A stretch of 64,000 bases of DNA from Litchfieldella xinjiangensis (GTDB lineage Bacteria > Pseudomonadota > Gammaproteobacteria > Pseudomonadales > Halomonadaceae), in the NCBI RefSeq assembly GCF_000759345.1, contig NZ_JPZL01000001.1, positions 1,302,001 to 1,366,000 on the forward strand. The letters are read 5' to 3'. The first letter of the stretch is position 1, and each line of letters begins with the position of its first letter. The notes beneath the pieces were generated by a model, which was given only the letters and a program-made list of their open reading frames with translations, had not been told where the DNA came from and searched no databases. This document shows, one piece after another, positions 37,081-45,154 of the stretch. The translations under genes were made by a program, and so were the position numbers.

Positions 37081-39602
37081 GATGAACCTCCCATCAGTCC
37101 GGGCATGAGCACCACGGCAATGAAGACCAGCCAGTAAGTACCCACGGTATAGCGCCAGAACCATGCCACGATAGCCGGCTCGTAGGGCGCGTGGGCACCC
37201 ACGTAGCCATAACGCACCCGCAATCCCTGCAGGAGGGACAATACGGGCGCCAGGCTGCCATGAATCAACACATACAGCAGTGCCACCACGAGTACCGCAT
37301 CATGCGCGGTCTCGGTCGGTGACAGCGGCGCCAGCCATAGGGTCGCGATCAGCACGGCCACCTGAACCGCGCCCAATAGCGAAATAATGAACAGCCCCGA
37401 AGCCAGACCCGCGTCCTTTTCGTTGCGTAGGCGCGACACCATGCGCTCTAACCACAGCATGCCTACGGTCAACGCAGCTCCGCCCACCAGTAGCCACACC
37501 CAGGGCAGCGGTGACGTGTCGGGCATCCGCCAGGCGGGCGAGACCGTCCACAGATAGAACCAGCCGAATAGCAACGACAGGAACAACGCCCCATTGGCCA
37601 GCATGGCGATCCCCATGCACCACAGGCCCGGGCCATCCATCGTCCGTGAATGCAACGGGGGGGCCCCGGCCTGTACGCGGGCATCCGGCGCCGCCTTGGG
37701 GTGAGCGCCGTTTATCCATGACCAACGCAGCAGGAATCCGATCGCGACCACCGCGCCAAGAGCGGCCAGGGGATACCACTTGACCAACAGACTCAGGCAG
37801 ACCACCGCCAGGGCCAGGGCAGCGAATAACGGCAGAAACGAATTGCCCGGCAGGTGGATGGTCTCACGTGCCTTGCCGGTCAGCGGATCGGTCCCCAACG
37901 TTTCGCGGCGTCCATGGCTGTACATCGCCAGGTCATGCTGCCCCTCGGCAATGGTTCGTGGCAGCTCCGGCGTGTTCCACAGCGGATGGCGGGTCTCGAC
38001 AGGAGGCTGGCTGGCAAAGTTATAGGGGTTGGGCGGCATCGACACGGCCCATTCCAGCGTATCGGCCTGCCAGGGATTATGAGGCGCCGGCTTGCCGAAG
38101 CGGAAATGCAGCACCAGATCGAGCAGCACCATGGCGATGCCTGCTGACAGCACGAAGCCACCCAGCGACGAGATGACGTTATAGAACCCCCACATGGCAC
38201 CGTCGTAGGCATAGACCCGGCGAGGCATCCCGACCAGCCCCGTCCAATGCATGATCAGGAAGGTCAGATTGAAGCCGATGAAGGTCAACCAGAATCCCCA
38301 GCGCCCCAGGCGCTCGGAGGACATGCGTCCCGACACCAGAGGCAGCCAGTAGTATGCTCCTGCCACCAACGGGAAGAACATGCCGCCGACCAGTACATAG
38401 TGCATGTGCGCAACTACGAAATGGGTATCGTGGACCTGCCAGTCGAACGGCACCAGCGCCAGCATAACGCCGGTCAGGCCACCGCATACGAAGATCACCA
38501 GGAAGCCAAGTATCCACAGCATGGGCAGCTTGAGCACCGGCCGGCCCAGCCATAGGGTGGCCAACCAGACGAAGAACTGGATCCCGGTGGGAATAGCCAC
38601 CACCATGCTGGCCGCCGAGAAGAAGAACTCGGCGAGTTGCGGGATGCCGACCGTGAACATGTGGTGCACCCACAACCCGAAGCTGATGAAGGCGGTGGTG
38701 AGAACGGCCGCCACTACCCAGCCGTACCCGATGATGGGCCGTCCTGCAAAGACCGGCAAAAGCGTGGAAACGATCCCCGCCCCGGGCAGGAAGATGATGT
38801 AGACCTCGGGATGGCCGAACAGCCAGAACAGGTGCTGCCAGAGGATCGGATCGCCACCGCTCTCGACGATGAAGAAGGGCATGCCCACGGCACGCTCGAG
38901 CTCAAGCAGGATGCTGCCGAGAATCAGGGGCGGAAAACCGATTACGATCATCATCGCCATCGCCAGGATATACCAGGCGAACAGCGGCATCTTGTGCAAG
39001 GCCATGCCACGCGTTCGGGTACGCAGTATAGAGACTGTCAGCTCGACCCCCGCCGAGAGCGCGGAAATCTCCACGAAGGTAATGCCCAGCAGCCAGAAAT
39101 CCGAACCCAGCCCGGGGGAGTATTGGCTGCTGCTCAGGGGGGTATACATGAACCAGCCATTGGCCGGCGCCATCTCAAGCACCAGGCTCGAGGCCAGGAT
39201 CAGGCCACCGAACAGGTAGCACCAATAGCCGAGCGCGGTCAGGCGCGGGCAGACCAGGTCGCGGGCGCCCAGCATCTTGGGCAGCAAGTAGATCGCGAGC
39301 CCCTCCAGTATCGGGATCGCGAACAGGAACATCATCACCGTGCCGTGCATGGTGACGACCTGGTTATAGATTTCCGGGGCCATGAACCCTTCCCCGGGAA
39401 GCGCCAACTGGGCGCGTATCAGCATCGCCAGCAGGCCGCCGAACAGGAAGAAGGCCAGCCCGGTGGCCATGAAGCGCAGGCCCAGGGTGGAATGGTTGAC
39501 GACCGATAGCGCACGGATACCGCGTGGGTTGCCCCACACCTTGGTCATGCCTTCATGCAGGGCCTGGGGATCGTGTGTTTGGGAGGAAGCGGTCTCACTC
39601 AT
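37077..39602 (-). CDS. ctaD: Cytochrome c oxidase subunit I fused to a subunit III-like domain
   Basis: An 841-residue fusion. Residues about 20-560 are subunit I of an A-type haem-copper oxidase: haem-ligand His in VVTMHGTVMMF, WLFGHPEVYIIFLPGAG (Cu_B His, proton-channel Glu and cross-linked Tyr), VHHMF (two Cu_B His) and DTHFVVAHMHYVL (haem His pair). After a hydrophilic linker, residues about 600-841 hold about seven helices resembling subunit III. It reduces O2 in the inner membrane and pumps protons. Its ATG overlaps the ctaC stop by four bases. The fusion resembles caa3/ba-type CtaD proteins that carry CtaE in one chain. Confidence 0.92.
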   Translation of the reverse strand: MSETASSQTHDPQALHEGMTKVWGNPRGIRALSVVNHSTLGLRFMATGLAFFLFGGLLAMLIRAQLALPGEGFMAPEIYNQVVTMHGTVMMFLFAIPILEGLAIYLLPKMLGARDLVCPRLTALGYWCYLFGGLILASSLVLEMAPANGWFMYTPLSSSQYSPGLGSDFWLLGITFVEISALSAGVELTVSILRTRTRGMALHKMPLFAWYILAMAMMIVIGFPPLILGSILLELERAVGMPFFIVESGGDPILWQHLFWLFGHPEVYIIFLPGAGIVSTLLPVFAGRPIIGYGWVVAAVLTTAFISFGLWVHHMFTVGIPQLAEFFFSAASMVVAIPTGIQFFVWLATLWLGRPVLKLPMLWILGFLVIFVCGGLTGVMLALVPFDWQVHDTHFVVAHMHYVLVGGMFFPLVAGAYYWLPLVSGRMSSERLGRWGFWLTFIGFNLTFLIMHWTGLVGMPRRVYAYDGAMWGFYNVISSLGGFVLSAGIAMVLLDLVLHFRFGKPAPHNPWQADTLEWAVSMPPNPYNFASQPPVETRHPLWNTPELPRTIAEGQHDLAMYSHGRRETLGTDPLTGKARETIHLPGNSFLPLFAALALAVVCLSLLVKWYPLAALGAVVAIGFLLRWSWINGAHPKAAPDARVQAGAPPLHSRTMDGPGLWCMGIAMLANGALFLSLLFGWFYLWTVSPAWRMPDTSPLPWVWLLVGGAALTVGMLWLERMVSRLRNEKDAGLASGLFIISLLGAVQVAVLIATLWLAPLSPTETAHDAVLVVALLYVLIHGSLAPVLSLLQGLRVRYGYVGAHAPYEPAIVAWFWRYTVGTYWLVFIAVVLMPGLMGGSS

Positions 39603-40702
39603 GGCGACAGGGTCTCCAGCCAGGCGGCGATCGAGTCGAGCGTTTCAGCCTCGAGATGGACATGTGCAGGCATGCGGTTGCCAGGCTTGAGTTGCTGATG
39701 GTTCTTCAGCCAGTCGGCTATCGCCCCGTCATACATGGGGATCGTTCCCGCCCCCAGGGCCGCGCGCGAGCCAAGATCCGTGAGGTCGGGCCCGACCTGA
39801 CCCTCGGAGACCCCGGCGACACGGTGGCAGTCGGCACAATGCTCTAGGAATGCCCCTCGTGCCGCCTCGTACTCGTCGCGCTGCTCGGGCGGCGCTTGCC
39901 GGGCCGCTAGCCAGGCATCGAATTCGTCACGTTCCAGCGCCTCGACATGCAGGCGCATGTGGGCGTGCTGAGGGCCGCAGAACTCGGCGCATTGCGCACC
40001 GAACGTACCGGTGCGATCGGCCTCGAGCCGAATGCGGTTGGTGCGCCCAGGCACCATATCGATCTTGCCGCCCAAGCGTGGTACCCAGAAGCTGTGGATC
40101 ACATCGTCGCTGGTGACGTGAAAATCGATCGGCTCACCCACCGGAAGCATCAATTGATTGGCGGTGACCACAATCCCCTCTTCGGCCCCGGGATAACGTA
40201 CTTCCCACCACCATTGATGCCCTTCCACCTCGATGACCATGGCCTGCTCTCCGCCCGGCAAGGGAATCGGCAGCATGCGCTTGCTCACCGGCACGCCAAA
40301 GATCAGCAACGCAACGACGCTGACCAATGGCAACAGCAATCCGCCACCGATGATCCAGCGCCGGGCAATTCGATGCTCCTGGGCGGCATCGTGCTTGGCA
40401 GGCTCGGAGCGCCAGAACGTGAACAGCCACAAGGCCACCACCCCGAAAAGCACCACGGTCGACACACCGAACATGGCCCACCATAGCCAGGCGACTTCCC
40501 TGGCCGCGGGCCCCGCCGGGTCTAGCGTGGAATGATCTCCGGCACAACCAGCCAGCCCCAGGGAGACGATCCCCAGTCCGGCAGCGGGAACAATGACGGA
40601 GCGTCCGAGGTTGACCCACCGCCGCAGGCGACGTTGAATGCCAGACAAGGAACCCAGCGCCAGGAAGGAACCATGACCCGAAGCAAGCAGCGCAATATCC
40701 AT
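39599..40702 (-). CDS. ctaC: Cytochrome c oxidase subunit II with C-terminal cytochrome c domain
   Basis: About 367 residues. A basic n-region (RRLRRWVNLGR), a hydrophobic core and lipobox LAGC make it a lipoprotein. Two helices follow, then the Cu_A cupredoxin domain with HSFWVP and CAEFCGPQHAHM, and a fused cytochrome c domain with one CxxCH (HCADCHR) and a Met ligand region (GNRMPAHV). This is the caa3 arrangement. The start is uncertain: ATG at 40702 has no ribosome site and would overlap the divergent DUF2231 gene by 30 bases; a TTG at 40648 would avoid this and still keep the signal peptide. Confidence 0.9.
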   Translation of the reverse strand: MDIALLASGHGSFLALGSLSGIQRRLRRWVNLGRSVIVPAAGLGIVSLGLAGCAGDHSTLDPAGPAAREVAWLWWAMFGVSTVVLFGVVALWLFTFWRSEPAKHDAAQEHRIARRWIIGGGLLLPLVSVVALLIFGVPVSKRMLPIPLPGGEQAMVIEVEGHQWWWEVRYPGAEEGIVVTANQLMLPVGEPIDFHVTSDDVIHSFWVPRLGGKIDMVPGRTNRIRLEADRTGTFGAQCAEFCGPQHAHMRLHVEALERDEFDAWLAARQAPPEQRDEYEAARGAFLEHCADCHRVAGVSEGQVGPDLTDLGSRAALGAGTIPMYDGAIADWLKNHQQLKPGNRMPAHVHLEAETLDSIAAWLETLSP

Positions 40703-41137
40703 AGTCGAATCGCGATCGGCGGGCATCCGCTGCATCCCACGCTCATCCATTTTCCCGTCGCGGCCCTGATGGGGCTGGTGGCCAGCGATGCCGGCTATCT
40801 CTACAGCGGCGATGAATTCTGGGCACGCGCCAGTTTGTGGCTTGCCGGTGTCGGTGCCCTGGGGGGCTGGTTCGCCAGTGTGGCGGGGGTGCTCGATCTG
40901 GTGAGCGTACGCAGCATTCGCAACCTGATCACGGCATGGTGCCATTCCATCGTCGCCGTCATGTTGCTGTCGATGGCCACCCTCAACTGGTTCTTTCGGC
41001 TTGGCTCGCCCACCGACCTGTTGCCCTGGGGCTTTACCCTGTCGGTCGTGACGGCCGGCATGATTGCCCTGGCGGGCATCCTGGGCGGGCAACTCGTCTA
41101 TGAGCATGCGGTGGGGGTCGAGGTCGAGGATAAGTGA
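40673..41137 (+). CDS. DUF2231 membrane protein
   Basis: A 154-residue protein with four predicted helices. The IGGHPLHPTLIHFPVAALMG N-terminus (residues about 15-34) is the DUF2231 signature, with several conserved histidines that could bind haem or metal. The ATG at 40673 has AAGGAA upstream. It is divergent from ctaC and converges with the HemJ-like gene. Function unknown; a link to oxidase assembly is suggested only by position. Confidence 0.8.
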   Translation: MTRSKQRNIHSRIAIGGHPLHPTLIHFPVAALMGLVASDAGYLYSGDEFWARASLWLAGVGALGGWFASVAGVLDLVSVRSIRNLITAWCHSIVAVMLLSMATLNWFFRLGSPTDLLPWGFTLSVVTAGMIALAGILGGQLVYEHAVGVEVEDK

Positions 41138-41179
41138 CCCCGCTTGCCGGTAATGCCGTTCTTCCATGAAGCGGCTCCT

Positions 41180-41602
41180 TCAGTCGAATGGCTTGGCCAG
41201 CACCATGGTGAGCACCGTCAACATGCACAGCGGTGCGAACACGGCCAACCCGGCCGCAACGGTATTCATCCAGGCCATGTAGCCCTGCTCGAGGCGCAGG
41301 ATCAACCAACCGCAGGCCAGATGGGCGAATACCATCCCCATCACGGCCATGAGCTTAACGACCAGCCACCCTCCAAACAGGGCATAGACCAGAAACAGCA
41401 AGGTGCCCGAGACGATGGCCAGCAAGGCCGATGGGGTCGCCAGATAGGTGAACAGCATGCGCGGCGCCGGGGGCGCACGCTCCTGTAACGACGGAGCATT
41501 ACGCTGGCGACCACACTCCTGCAGCAACAGGGCGGGCATGTACACCAGCGTGGCACACCAGAAGAGCAAGGCGACGATGTGCAACAGTTTGAGCCATGGC
41601 AT
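41180..41602 (-). CDS. HemJ/CopD-like membrane protein
   Basis: A 140-residue, four-helix protein. The first helix (WLKLLHIVALLFWCATLVYM) and the later LVVKLMAVMGMVFAHL resemble the HemJ (protoporphyrinogen IX oxidase)/CopD family, including the helix-1 histidine followed by a tyrosine. The ATG at 41602 has AAGGA 8 bases upstream. Beside an oxidase operon, a haem-related role is plausible. The assignment between HemJ, CopD and DUF2269-type proteins is not settled. Confidence 0.6.
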   Translation of the reverse strand: MPWLKLLHIVALLFWCATLVYMPALLLQECGRQRNAPSLQERAPPAPRMLFTYLATPSALLAIVSGTLLFLVYALFGGWLVVKLMAVMGMVFAHLACGWLILRLEQGYMAWMNTVAAGLAVFAPLCMLTVLTMVLAKPFD

Positions 41603-41821
41603 GACAGCATCCTTGCAGCCGAGCGATGCCCCTACCCTAGCCAATACGGACCGAAGCCGCCAGGTGGGGAAATGCTTAAGTGGACGCACTACGCGACCGA
41701 TTGCCGCAATTCAAACACGCGAGATCGCGGTTCATGTACCGTTTCGTCTAGGATAGGCAGACTGGGCGCGCCACTGATCCACGTGCGCTTACAGAAAAGA
41801 AAATGACATTACCGTGACCGG

Positions 41822-41855
41822 GTATCGCTACCTTTGGCAGGGTAGCGCCGATACG
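41822..41855. promoter_or_regulatory. Long inverted repeat upstream of the HiPIP gene
   Basis: GTATCGCTACC (41822-41832) faces GGTAGCG-CC-GATAC (41841-41854): eleven paired bases with a two-base bulge and an eight-base loop. It has no T-run and sits 31 bases before the HiPIP ATG, so it is more likely an operator or mRNA 5' hairpin than a terminator. Confidence 0.45.
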
Positions 41856-41885
41856 ACCCACTCTGCATAGCGTTAAGGAGAAACC

Positions 41886-42200
41886 ATGGCCAACTCGAGT
41901 CGTCGTGACTTTGTTCGGCATAGCCTGATGGGCCTGGCCGCCCTGCCGTTGGGTGCCGGCATCTTGTCGACACGTGCGTTCGCCCAGGAACTGCCGAGAC
42001 TGGACCCGCAGGCGCCCGAAGCCCAGGCGCTCAATTATGTCGAGGATGCCAGCCAGGCCAGCGATCACCCCGCATTTGAGGAAGGCGAACGCTGCGATAA
42101 CTGCATGTTCTTCCAACCCGAGAATGAAGGATGCCAGTTGTTCCCGGGCAAGAGCGTCGAGCCCGCAGGCTGGTGCCAGTCCTGGACGGCTCGCAGCTGA
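41886..42200 (+). CDS. High-potential iron-sulfur protein (HiPIP) with Tat signal
   Basis: A 104-residue periplasmic electron carrier. The Tat signal peptide has SRRDFVRHSLMG (residues 5-16) and cleaves near AFA-QE (residue 33-34). The mature part has the HiPIP cysteine pattern: C-x2-C (RCDNCMFF), then C in GCQLFPG and C in GWCQSW, holding one 4Fe-4S cluster. Such HiPIPs donate electrons to cytochrome oxidases, which fits the caa3-like operon next door. AAGGAG lies upstream of the ATG. Confidence 0.94.
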   Translation: MANSSRRDFVRHSLMGLAALPLGAGILSTRAFAQELPRLDPQAPEAQALNYVEDASQASDHPAFEEGERCDNCMFFQPENEGCQLFPGKSVEPAGWCQSWTARS

Positions 42201-42205
42201 TGCAC

Positions 42206-42244
42206 ACGCATGCGCTGCACCCCGGCGGCGCATGCGTGCTTTCT
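42206..42244 (+). terminator. Terminator after the HiPIP gene
   Basis: CACGCATGCGC (42206-42216) pairs perfectly with GCGCATGCGTG (42229-42239), followed by a short CTTTCT. The stem overlaps the 3' end of the opposing spoVR gene region and may serve both directions. Confidence 0.65.
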
Positions 42245-43796
42245 AGGTGCCTTGCCGTTGATCGTCGGGCAAGGGCCATTGGTAACGCCGGACCACCTCC
42301 CCGCTGTCGATCGATTCCATTTTGACAGGAAAGCCCCATAATTGATGCAAATGCCGGATCACCGGGTAGACGCTCTTGGCCAAGGGCCGCCGGCGATCCT
42401 GAACGTGATGCAGCGTGAGTGAGCGGTCGCCACGAATATTGGCCGAATACACCTGGATATTGGGCTCACGCACGGACAAGGCATACTGCGTGGAAAGCGC
42501 TTCACGTATGCGGTGGTAGCCCCGATCGTCATGAATGGCGCTCACCGTCAGCATCTCGTCCTGATCGTCATCGACAATGGTGAACAGCTTGAGGTCGCGG
42601 ATCACCTTGGGGGACAGGAACTGCTGGATGAACGATTCGTCCTTGAAGTTGTGCATCGCAAAGTGAAGCGTATCGAGCCAGTCGCTTCCTGCGATCTCGG
42701 GAAACCAGGCGCGATCCTCCTCGGTGGGCGCCTCACAGATACGCTTGATGTCGGTAAACATGGCAAACCCCAACGCGTAGGGGTTGATGCCATTGAAGTA
42801 GGGGCTATCGAAGCCCGGCTGGTTGACCACCGCCGTGTGCGATTGAAGAAATTCGAGCATCAGGCCTTCATCGACCAGGCCTTCGTCATAGAGGCGATGC
42901 ATGAGCGTATAGTGCCAGAAGGTCGCCCAGCCCTCGTTCATGACCTGGGTTTGCCGCTGGGGATAGAAGTACTGCGCCAGCTTGCGCACGATACGCACCA
43001 CCTCCCGTTGCCAGGGGGCCAATAGCGGCGCATTCTTCTCGATGAAGTAGAGCAGGTTCTCCTGGGGCTCGGGGGGATAACGGCCCGAGCGATGCAGGCC
43101 CAGGGGATCGTCCTCATCAAGGATTTCTGCGGTCCGCTCCCCTTCCTTCAACTGCGGGATCGTACTCCACAGCGTGTTCACCTGGGCCTGCAGGTAGGCT
43201 TCCCTTTCAGACTGCCGCTGCGCCTCCTCCTCGGCGGATATCGGCGAGGGACGCTTGTAGCGATCGACCCCATAGTTCTGTAGTGCATGACAGGCATCAA
43301 GCAGTTGCTCCACTGCCGTCACACCGTGACGCTCCTCACACTCGGCGATGTATTTCCGGGCGAACACCAGATAATCGATAATCGAGCTCGCGTCGGTCCA
43401 GGCCTGGAACAGATAGTTACCCTTGAAGAACGAGTTGTGGCCATAACAGGCATGCGCCATGACCAGCACCTGCATCATCAGGGTGTTCTCTTCCATCAGG
43501 TAGGCAATGCAGGGGTCGGAATTGATCACCAGTTCATAGGCCAGCCCCATCTGTCCCCGCCGATAGGCCTGCTCGACGGCCAGGAACTGCTTGCCGAACG
43601 ACCAGTGATGATAGCCCACCGGCATGCCCACGCTGGCGTAGGCATCCATCATCTGTTCCGAAGTGATCAGCTCGATCTGGTTGGGGTAGGTATCGAGGCG
43701 ATACTCGTCGGCCAGGCGGGCTATTTCTCGCTCGTACTCGGCCAGGACCTCGAAATTCCAGTCGGAACCGGTAGCAATTGGCTTGCGTCGGGTCAT
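42243..43796 (-). CDS. spoVR: SpoVR family protein (YcgB-like)
   Basis: A 517-residue SpoVR/YcgB protein. IVNSDPCIAYLMEENTLMMQ, HACYGHNSFFKGNYLF and YFYPQRQTQVMNEGWATFWH (with a conserved HE/EGW pattern) are typical. The biochemical role is unknown; the family is linked to stress and stationary phase through its operon with prkA and yeaH. GAGGAGG precedes the ATG at 43796. It is third in prkA-yeaH-spoVR, 23 bases after yeaH. Confidence 0.94.
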   Translation of the reverse strand: MTRRKPIATGSDWNFEVLAEYEREIARLADEYRLDTYPNQIELITSEQMMDAYASVGMPVGYHHWSFGKQFLAVEQAYRRGQMGLAYELVINSDPCIAYLMEENTLMMQVLVMAHACYGHNSFFKGNYLFQAWTDASSIIDYLVFARKYIAECEERHGVTAVEQLLDACHALQNYGVDRYKRPSPISAEEEAQRQSEREAYLQAQVNTLWSTIPQLKEGERTAEILDEDDPLGLHRSGRYPPEPQENLLYFIEKNAPLLAPWQREVVRIVRKLAQYFYPQRQTQVMNEGWATFWHYTLMHRLYDEGLVDEGLMLEFLQSHTAVVNQPGFDSPYFNGINPYALGFAMFTDIKRICEAPTEEDRAWFPEIAGSDWLDTLHFAMHNFKDESFIQQFLSPKVIRDLKLFTIVDDDQDEMLTVSAIHDDRGYHRIREALSTQYALSVREPNIQVYSANIRGDRSLTLHHVQDRRRPLAKSVYPVIRHLHQLWGFPVKMESIDSGEVVRRYQWPLPDDQRQGT

Positions 43797-43819
43797 ACAT
43801 CCTCCTCGGGCGACAGCCC

Positions 43820-45103
43820 TCAGGCCTCGGCGCGACGACGAAACAACTCGCGAAAGACCGGGTAGATATCGCCCCCCTCGACGATCTGGCGCATGGCAAA
43901 GCGCGACGGGAAGCGATCCGCCACCGTCTCGTATTCTTCCCATAGCGCCTGGTGCGCATGCGGGGTGATCTCGACATAGGTGTAGTACTGCAGGCGCGGC
44001 ATCAACGAATCGATCAAAAGCTGGCGGCAGGTCGTCGAATCGTCGTCCCAGTTATCGCCATCGGAGGCCTGGGCGACATACAGGTTCCATTGCCCCGGCG
44101 GGTAGCGATCGGTAATGATCTCGTCGACCAGGGTCAGGGCGCTGGAGACGATGGTGCCGCCGGTCTCCCGTGAGTAGAAGAACTCTTCTTCGTCGACCTC
44201 CTTGGCCGCCGTATGGTGTCTGACGAAGACCAGTTCGACCTTCTCGTAATTGCGCTCGAGAAACAGGTACAGCAGCAGGAAGAAACGCTTGGCGATATCC
44301 TTGTGCGACTGGGTCATCGACCCCGAGACGTCCATGATGCAGAACATCACCGCCTTGTTCGACGGCAGCGGCTGGTTGCTGAGGTTGTTGTAGCGCAAGT
44401 CGTAGGTATCGATGAACGGCACCGCCTCGAGACGCTTCTCGAGACGCTCGACCTCGGCCTTGAGTTCGGCGATCCGGGACGGATTACGCAGTACCGGATC
44501 CTTGCGCTCTTCGGCTTCCAGCGCCTCCTGCGCCTCGCGCAGGGCACGGCGGATCGGGGCGCGCATGGCGATCCGACGGGCATGGGCCTCGCGCATGGAA
44601 CGCACGATATTGATACGCGACGGCACCCCATCGCGGGAAATCCCCGCCCGGACTGGCCTCACCTCCTCGAGGTCCTTCAACTGCTTGCGCTCCAGGTGGG
44701 GCAGCTCCAGGCCATCGAAGACGAAATCGAGGAACTCCTCGCGAGTCAGGCTGAAGGCGAACTCATCCATACCCTCACCCTGGTTCGAGGCACCCTCACC
44801 GTTGCCGCCGCCTCCTCCGCCGCCCCCGCCAGGCCGTCGCAAGCGATCGCCTTCGGTGAACTCCTTGTTGCCGGGGCTGACGATGCTGCGCTTGCCGCCC
44901 TGGCCATGCTGGAATACCGGTTCGGAAATGTCCCGCGCCGGGATCGAAACCTTTTCACCGCGCTCCATATCGGTGATGGAGCGACGATTGACCGCCTCTT
45001 CCACGGAGCGCTTGATGTGGGTGCGATAGCGGTCCAGGAACCGCTGTCGATTGACCGCACTCTTGTGCTTGGCATTGGGGCGTCGGTCGATGAAATAGCT
45101 CAT
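43820..45103 (-). CDS. yeaH: DUF444 (YeaH/YhbH) family protein
   Basis: A 427-residue protein with a C-terminal von Willebrand A-like fold, seen in [20 protein letters not shown] (the DxSxS metal-ion site near residue 257). A glycine-only run (GGGGGGGGG near residue 95) forms a flexible linker after the basic N-terminal part. It works with the PrkA kinase in stress adaptation. GGAGG precedes the ATG, and it lies 51 bases after prkA. Confidence 0.94.
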   Translation of the reverse strand: MSYFIDRRPNAKHKSAVNRQRFLDRYRTHIKRSVEEAVNRRSITDMERGEKVSIPARDISEPVFQHGQGGKRSIVSPGNKEFTEGDRLRRPGGGGGGGGGNGEGASNQGEGMDEFAFSLTREEFLDFVFDGLELPHLERKQLKDLEEVRPVRAGISRDGVPSRINIVRSMREAHARRIAMRAPIRRALREAQEALEAEERKDPVLRNPSRIAELKAEVERLEKRLEAVPFIDTYDLRYNNLSNQPLPSNKAVMFCIMDVSGSMTQSHKDIAKRFFLLLYLFLERNYEKVELVFVRHHTAAKEVDEEEFFYSRETGGTIVSSALTLVDEIITDRYPPGQWNLYVAQASDGDNWDDDSTTCRQLLIDSLMPRLQYYTYVEITPHAHQALWEEYETVADRFPSRFAMRQIVEGGDIYPVFRELFRRRAEA

Positions 45104-45154
45104 GCTTGCCTCCGTGGCGCATGGCCAGAGGCCATGCGCCCATGACCCGGGACG

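Noticed and set aside
40703-41167. Extension of ctaC upstream to 41167
   Set aside because: This part is antisense to the DUF2231 gene, and a lipoprotein signal peptide starts later.
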